A stretch of DNA of 64,000 nt, from IMG/VR virus record IMGVR_UViG_3300001460_000004, positions 85,095 through 149,094 of that record. One strand, given 5' to 3'. Source of the stretch: a virus. How positions within the stretch are numbered: position 1 is the stretch's first letter; every line of letters begins with the position of its first letter. The notes below the pieces were generated by a model. The model saw only the letters and a program-made list of their open reading frames with translations, was not told the origin of the DNA and did no database searches. Below are positions 60,531 to 64,000 of this stretch, piece by piece. The translations under genes and the position numbers were made by a program.

Positions 60531-61877
60531 ATGGATAACTCAAGTAACAATATGTTGTTTAACCTTTTGGTAACAAAAGGATTTGAACCAGAACTATTAG
60601 ATATTAGTGGTAAACCTATCACTAATCCTACTGAAGCAGAAATGTTTAGCTTTGAATATCGCGGTGACGAAAAAAATTACGGCACAGTTGTTATTTTGCT
60701 AGGCAAAGAAGGAGACTTGCAGGTTTTCTTTGGAGACAATCTTGGCAAAACAATGGAACTTGGAGACAAGGACGAATGGTATGATTTTCTTGCACAGATT
60801 AAAAAATTTGCCACTCGTAATTTGTTAAACTTTAAAGTTAACAACATTAACAAACTAAAGTATACCATGCAAGGAATAGCAGCAATTAATGAGGGTCTGT
60901 TTGAAGGTCAGTACTATGGCAAAAAAGATGTTAGCTACAATGGCCCTAAGGATGGTGCTAGATTAATGATCAAACACAAAAATCCAATTGGGGAAAATGG
61001 CAAACGATATACTCAAGTTGATAAGTTATACGTAGAAAATTCAGAAGGCGAAAGATTTAAGCTACCTTTTAAAAATATTTTAGGTGGAAAAATAATGACT
61101 CGTCATGTTAAAAATGGCGGAACTCCTTACGATGCATTAGGTACTCATATTAATGATATGATGGAAGAAATGAATGTGTTAGGAAAATTTATTAATGCTA
61201 CACGTAATAAAACATACGAAGATGCAGGAAATGCTATGGTGGAAACTGCTATCCAGCATTATAAAAAACTAAAGAGTAAAGCTAAAAAAATGGTCAGTGA
61301 CAGAGGATATGCCAGAGCCAAACATGACTTTGATCCCGGTAAAATACATGAGAGTGAAATTGCAACAGAGGTATTAAAGAGATATTTTGTTGAACAATCA
61401 ATTGATCAACGCATTGAAGAAGCACTACCGATGCTTGCACGTTTGGGCATAGCCTCAGCGGCAAATAACGTAGGAGAAGAAAAAATGAAAGAAGTAAATG
61501 AATTTAGTGAATGGGTTGAAGATGTAACCGAAGGGACTTGGGCTGTTCCAGAAACACGTGAAGAAATAAAAGCACTTGAACAACTACTAGCGGAACCATT
61601 AATTTTAGGACCAGATGCAACCAACGCAACCAACGCAATTTACGGATACATTGGTGATGATGAATTGTTTGATACACTATACGAGTTATCACTTGATAAT
61701 CCTGATGCAGATGCAAGACCTGCTATTATAGCTCGTTTAGAAAATATGGGAATTGACATTAACATAGATGATCGTCCAGTAACACCAAATGAAGATTTAG
61801 ACACTGATGGTGTTATGATGACTACCCCAAGTAATATGAGCAGCGAGTCTCTTAAACGTTTAGCTGGAATGCTATAA
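60531..61877 (+). CDS. virion-associated protein with LKRLAG tail
   Basis: The 448-residue protein is alpha/beta and acidic, with a conserved-looking N-terminal half (LVTKGFEPELLDISGKPITN, later TVVILLGKEGDLQVFFGDN), a basic helix near the centre (KKLKSKAKKMVSDRG), and an acidic linker. It ends SSESLKRLAGML, sharing the LKRLAG tail with gp22. The gene follows gp17 and precedes gp32. It resembles structural proteins in this position in other marine T4-like phages; its role in the capsid is unknown. Confidence 0.6.
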   Translation: MDNSSNNMLFNLLVTKGFEPELLDISGKPITNPTEAEMFSFEYRGDEKNYGTVVILLGKEGDLQVFFGDNLGKTMELGDKDEWYDFLAQIKKFATRNLLNFKVNNINKLKYTMQGIAAINEGLFEGQYYGKKDVSYNGPKDGARLMIKHKNPIGENGKRYTQVDKLYVENSEGERFKLPFKNILGGKIMTRHVKNGGTPYDALGTHINDMMEEMNVLGKFINATRNKTYEDAGNAMVETAIQHYKKLKSKAKKMVSDRGYARAKHDFDPGKIHESEIATEVLKRYFVEQSIDQRIEEALPMLARLGIASAANNVGEEKMKEVNEFSEWVEDVTEGTWAVPETREEIKALEQLLAEPLILGPDATNATNAIYGYIGDDELFDTLYELSLDNPDADARPAIIARLENMGIDINIDDRPVTPNEDLDTDGVMMTTPSNMSSESLKRLAGML

Positions 61878-61900
61878 AAACTCAAACGGTAAAACTTTTT

Positions 61901-61908
61901 AATAAATA
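61901..61908 (+). promoter_or_regulatory. late promoter core AATAAATA before gp32
   Basis: AATAAATA lies just upstream of the gp32 -35 box, so late polymerase could also read gp32. Confidence 0.45.
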
Positions 61909-61910
61909 AC

Positions 61911-61939
61911 TTGACATTACACTGTGACCAATGTATATT
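61911..61939 (+). promoter_or_regulatory. sigma-70-type promoter for gp32
   Basis: TTGACA (61911-61916), 17 nt, TATATT (61934-61939). The start is predicted near 61946, right at the first leader hairpin. Confidence 0.8.
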
Positions 61940-61946
61940 AGTAATA

Positions 61947-62036
61947 TATACACAGTGAGTGTATAGGCAATCAAAGATACGTAGTTGCGTATCATAGGCA
62001 AATGAAAGAGTAGTAGTAGCTACTCGTAGGCAAAAA
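61947..62036 (+). promoter_or_regulatory. three-hairpin UAGGCAA leader of gp32
   Basis: Three hairpins follow one another: TATACAC-AGTGA-GTGTATA (61947-61965), GATACG-TAGTTG-CGTATC (61976-61993) and GAGTAG-TAGTAG-CTACTC (62008-62025). Each is followed at the same place by TAGGCAA (61964, 61995, 62027; spacing 31 and 32 nt). The stems differ in sequence but not in form, so structure and linker are conserved, as for a protein-binding operator. T4 gp32 represses its own mRNA through a leader pseudoknot and unstructured repeats; a similar role is likely. Confidence 0.75.
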
Positions 62037-62047
62037 GGATAAACATT

Positions 62048-63022
62048 ATGGCTTCATTAGCAGAAATTCGTGCAAGACTTGCACAAGCAGAAAACAAGCA
62101 ATCAGGTGGACGAGCTCCAGATTCTGATAGCGTAGTATACCCCCACTGGAACATGGATGAAGGAAAGTCAGCGTTAATGCGTTTCTTACCTGATGGCGAT
62201 AGTAATAACACGTTCTTTTGGGTAGAGCGGGCAATGATCAAACTTCCATTTAATGGCGTCAAGGGAAGCATGGACAATAAAATGACTATGGTTCATGTGC
62301 CTTGTGTTGAGATGTGGGGAGACAACTGTCCAATTCTTGCAGAAGTACGTGGTTGGTTTAAAGATCCAAGTCTTGAAGATATGGGTCGTAAGTATTGGAA
62401 AAAGCGTTCATATATTATGCAAGGCTTTGTACGTGAAAACCCAATTAGTGATGATCGTGCTCCAGAAAATCCCATTAGACGTTTCATTATGGGACCGCAA
62501 ATCTTTACTGTTATTAAGAGTGCGTTAATGGATCCTGAGCTTGAGGAAATTCCAACTGATACTATGCGTGGGTTAGACTTTCGTATTAGTAAAACCTCTA
62601 AAGGTGGTTATGCAGATTATAGCACCAGTAAATGGGCTCGTAAAGAAACTCCTTTAACAGCGGATGAACAAGCCGCAGTAGACACACATGGTTTGTTTAC
62701 GTTAAATGACTTTCTTCCAAAACGTCCTGACGATGCAGCTCTTCAAGTAATGAAAGAGATGTTTGAAGCAAGCGTAGATGGACAAAGCTATGATTTAGAT
62801 CGTTGGGGATCGTACTTCCGTCCAGTGGGAATGGGTCCTGTGGCTAACACAGCACCTGCACCAACACCAGTAGCTGCACCAGTAGCTGCACCAGTAGCTG
62901 CACCAGTAACTGAAGCACCAGAAGTTAACCCAGTTACAACTCCTCCTCCAGAGGCACCTAAGAGCGATAAAGCAGAGGACATTCTTGCAATGATCCGTGC
63001 TAAACAATCAGCAACACAGTAG
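62048..63022 (+). CDS. 32: gp32 single-stranded DNA-binding protein
   Basis: The 324-residue protein fits T4 gp32: an N-terminal cooperativity segment, an OB-fold core with ALMRFLPDGD, YWKKRSYIMQGFV and IFTVIKSAL, and an acidic C-terminal tail. His83, Cys86 and Cys94 match three of the four zinc ligands, but the expected fourth Cys near 97 is Leu, so zinc binding may differ. A linker with three repeats of PVAA precedes the tail. gp32 coats single-stranded DNA in replication, repair and recombination. The leader suggests self-regulation. Confidence 0.93.
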   Translation: MASLAEIRARLAQAENKQSGGRAPDSDSVVYPHWNMDEGKSALMRFLPDGDSNNTFFWVERAMIKLPFNGVKGSMDNKMTMVHVPCVEMWGDNCPILAEVRGWFKDPSLEDMGRKYWKKRSYIMQGFVRENPISDDRAPENPIRRFIMGPQIFTVIKSALMDPELEEIPTDTMRGLDFRISKTSKGGYADYSTSKWARKETPLTADEQAAVDTHGLFTLNDFLPKRPDDAALQVMKEMFEASVDGQSYDLDRWGSYFRPVGMGPVANTAPAPTPVAAPVAAPVAAPVTEAPEVNPVTTPPPEAPKSDKAEDILAMIRAKQSATQ

Positions 63023-63025
63023 CAC

Positions 63026-63676
63026 ATGCTAACTGAACTGGATTGGCTCTTATATCCAGAAGACTGTGAGGTGCTAATAACGCCTCACAGTCTATCACCA
63101 TATCTAATTGAAAAGAATGGCAGTACTGCACTTCGTTGGTATAGTGAACAAAACAACTGGAAAATTGCTAAAAATCATCAAATATATGATTTAGAAAACA
63201 TAGATGTTTTTATACGCCCGCCAAAAGTTAGATATTTAAGTGGACTGTATACCTGGTTGCAATGGCTTAAACGTGATCATAATTTAGACTTAGCAACTGC
63301 TGAATGGTTTGCTAAAGAGTTTAGTTTTTTAAACAGGCACTATCTACCACAGTTCCATTGGTTACTTAACTTGGCACGTTATGTAAACCCTACATGTACT
63401 ATAAACTTTCATAAATTTGAAACGTTTTCTCAACACTTCCCTAATAATCATAACCCACATGGGTTTAAGTATGAAGCTGATTGGGGTCGTAACGTATTAC
63501 AGCAACAAAAAAAACTGGATTTTTGGTTTTATCTTGATGATATATTACGTGAACTTGATGGCAAAAGTTTTAATTGGTATGAATTTAGAAATTATTTTAA
63601 ATCAAACTACAGTGATACATATCACGTGTTAACAAGGACTAGTAGCTCAATTAGTAATGTATTGTCCACGACTTGA
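63026..63676 (+). CDS. hypothetical protein downstream of gp32
   Basis: A 216-residue protein, Trp/His/Tyr-rich, with patterns WFAKEFSFLNRHYLPQFHWLL, a HKFETFSQHFPNNHNPHGF segment and a C-terminal tail of Ser/Thr (TRTSSSISNVLS). Part of it resembles the alpha/beta acceptor region of small glycan- or sulfate-transfer enzymes, but no motif is firm. Its 3' end overlaps the start of the following radical SAM gene by 20 nt, so the two are likely translated together. Confidence 0.5.
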   Translation: MLTELDWLLYPEDCEVLITPHSLSPYLIEKNGSTALRWYSEQNNWKIAKNHQIYDLENIDVFIRPPKVRYLSGLYTWLQWLKRDHNLDLATAEWFAKEFSFLNRHYLPQFHWLLNLARYVNPTCTINFHKFETFSQHFPNNHNPHGFKYEADWGRNVLQQQKKLDFWFYLDDILRELDGKSFNWYEFRNYFKSNYSDTYHVLTRTSSSISNVLSTT

Positions 63677-64000
63677 TCATTTTGCAAGACTAAACAGCAA
63701 TGGCACTATTGGAAAATGTGGTCATATGACAATCCAACATGGATTTAAAAATGTTGAACAAATGCAAAATAGCAAATGGTTGGCTAGAGTAAGAGAAGAT
63801 TTTTTAAATCAAACTTGGCCAAAAGAATGTATACGCTGTAGAGATACTGAAGCAGTAACACAACGTAGTATTAGACTTTCTAGTATTGAAAGAGATCGAT
63901 TATTATCAAAATTTGATTCTAACTATTTAATTGTTGGTGGTGTACTTGACAACATATGTAATAGTGCATGTCAAAGCTGTAGCAGTGATCTAAGCACAAA
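63657..64000 (+). CDS. radical SAM protein, 3' end missing, with N-terminal Cys region
   Basis: An ATG at 63657 opens a frame that runs off the window end. The first part (MYCPRLDHFARLNSNGTIGK, then a Cys in KCGHM and WPKECIRCRD) looks like a SPASM/twitch-type accessory segment. Near the end, IVGGVLDNICNSACQSCSSD holds CX3CX2C for the radical SAM cluster. So the accessory cysteines precede the core, the reverse of the 2661 protein. The gene overlaps the preceding ORF by 20 nt. Substrate unknown. Confidence 0.75.
   Translation, partial: MYCPRLDHFARLNSNGTIGKCGHMTIQHGFKNVEQMQNSKWLARVREDFLNQTWPKECIRCRDTEAVTQRSIRLSSIERDRLLSKFDSNYLIVGGVLDNICNSACQSCSSDLST

Noticed and set aside
61947-62036. CRISPR-like repeat array
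   Set aside because: The 31-32-nt spacing is suggestive, but only a 7-nt motif is constant and stems vary. It fits an mRNA leader, not a CRISPR array.

Overview
The window is part of the genome of an AT-rich, marine-type T4-like myovirus (Caudoviricetes). The evidence is the near-complete set of T4 head, neck, tail and packaging proteins that can be read from it: gp20 portal, gp21 protease, gp22 scaffold, gp23 capsid, gp13/gp14 neck, gp15 sheath stabiliser, gp18 sheath, gp19 tube, gp4 head completion, gp16/gp17 terminase, a gp26-type hub protein, gp46, gp32 and gp1. T4-type late promoters (core ATAAATA) recur in front of these genes, and host-type sigma-70 promoters (TTGACN, about 17 nt, TATAAT-like) precede others. 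Protein style and gene content resemble the cyanophage/pelagiphage branch rather than coliphage T4. No photosynthesis gene is present. A DUF1127 gene and a PiT-like transporter make a marine alphaproteobacterial host plausible, but the host is an inference.

Layout. 1-4.2 kb (+): end of a radical SAM gene, gp46, a SPASM radical SAM enzyme and an Hjc-like nuclease. 4.2-4.67 kb: a G+C-rich, palindrome-rich stretch with no secure gene. 4.67-7.8 kb (-): six translationally coupled genes led by a gp26-like protein and ending in a polysaccharide pyruvyl transferase. 7.8-17.6 kb (+): tape-measure-like protein with a GH19 domain, then the head cassette 20-(small ORF)-67-like-21-22-23. 17.65-18.07 kb: terminator, promoter and a candidate structured RNA of about 325 nt. 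18.1-19.5 kb: Cys-rich peptide, small ORF, PiT-like transporter. 19.6-34.6 kb: structural and tail-fibre cluster with repeated modules. 34.6-39.0 kb (-): NUDIX, gp15, gp14, a metallopeptidase-like protein and small genes. 39.2-44.7 kb (+): unknown protein, gp13, B12-type radical SAM, exonuclease, gp1. 45.0-60.5 kb (+): gp18, gp19, tube-like protein, gp4, sulfotransferase, gp16, a block of virion-associated proteins, SNase, a short minus-strand DUF1127 pair, a secreted SleB-type hydrolase and gp17. 60.5-64 kb (+): virion-type protein, gp32 behind a striking repeated-hairpin leader, an unknown protein and the start of another radical SAM gene.

How it works together. Most genes build and fill the virion: the gp20-23 cassette makes the prohead, gp16/gp17 package DNA, gp4/13/14/15 finish neck and tail joining, gp18/19 form the contractile tail, and the 20-34 kb cluster supplies fibres. 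gp46, gp32, gp1, the nucleases and the exonuclease belong to DNA metabolism. Four radical SAM genes, a sulfotransferase, a pyruvyl transferase, a GNAT-like protein and two putative LIG-motif enzymes suggest modification of glycans, peptides or the host surface; their substrates cannot be read from sequence. The best candidates for undescribed biology are the candidate RNA downstream of gp23, the three-hairpin gp32 leader, the terminator whose stem carries the next gene's ribosome binding site, and the gp26-led coupled operon.
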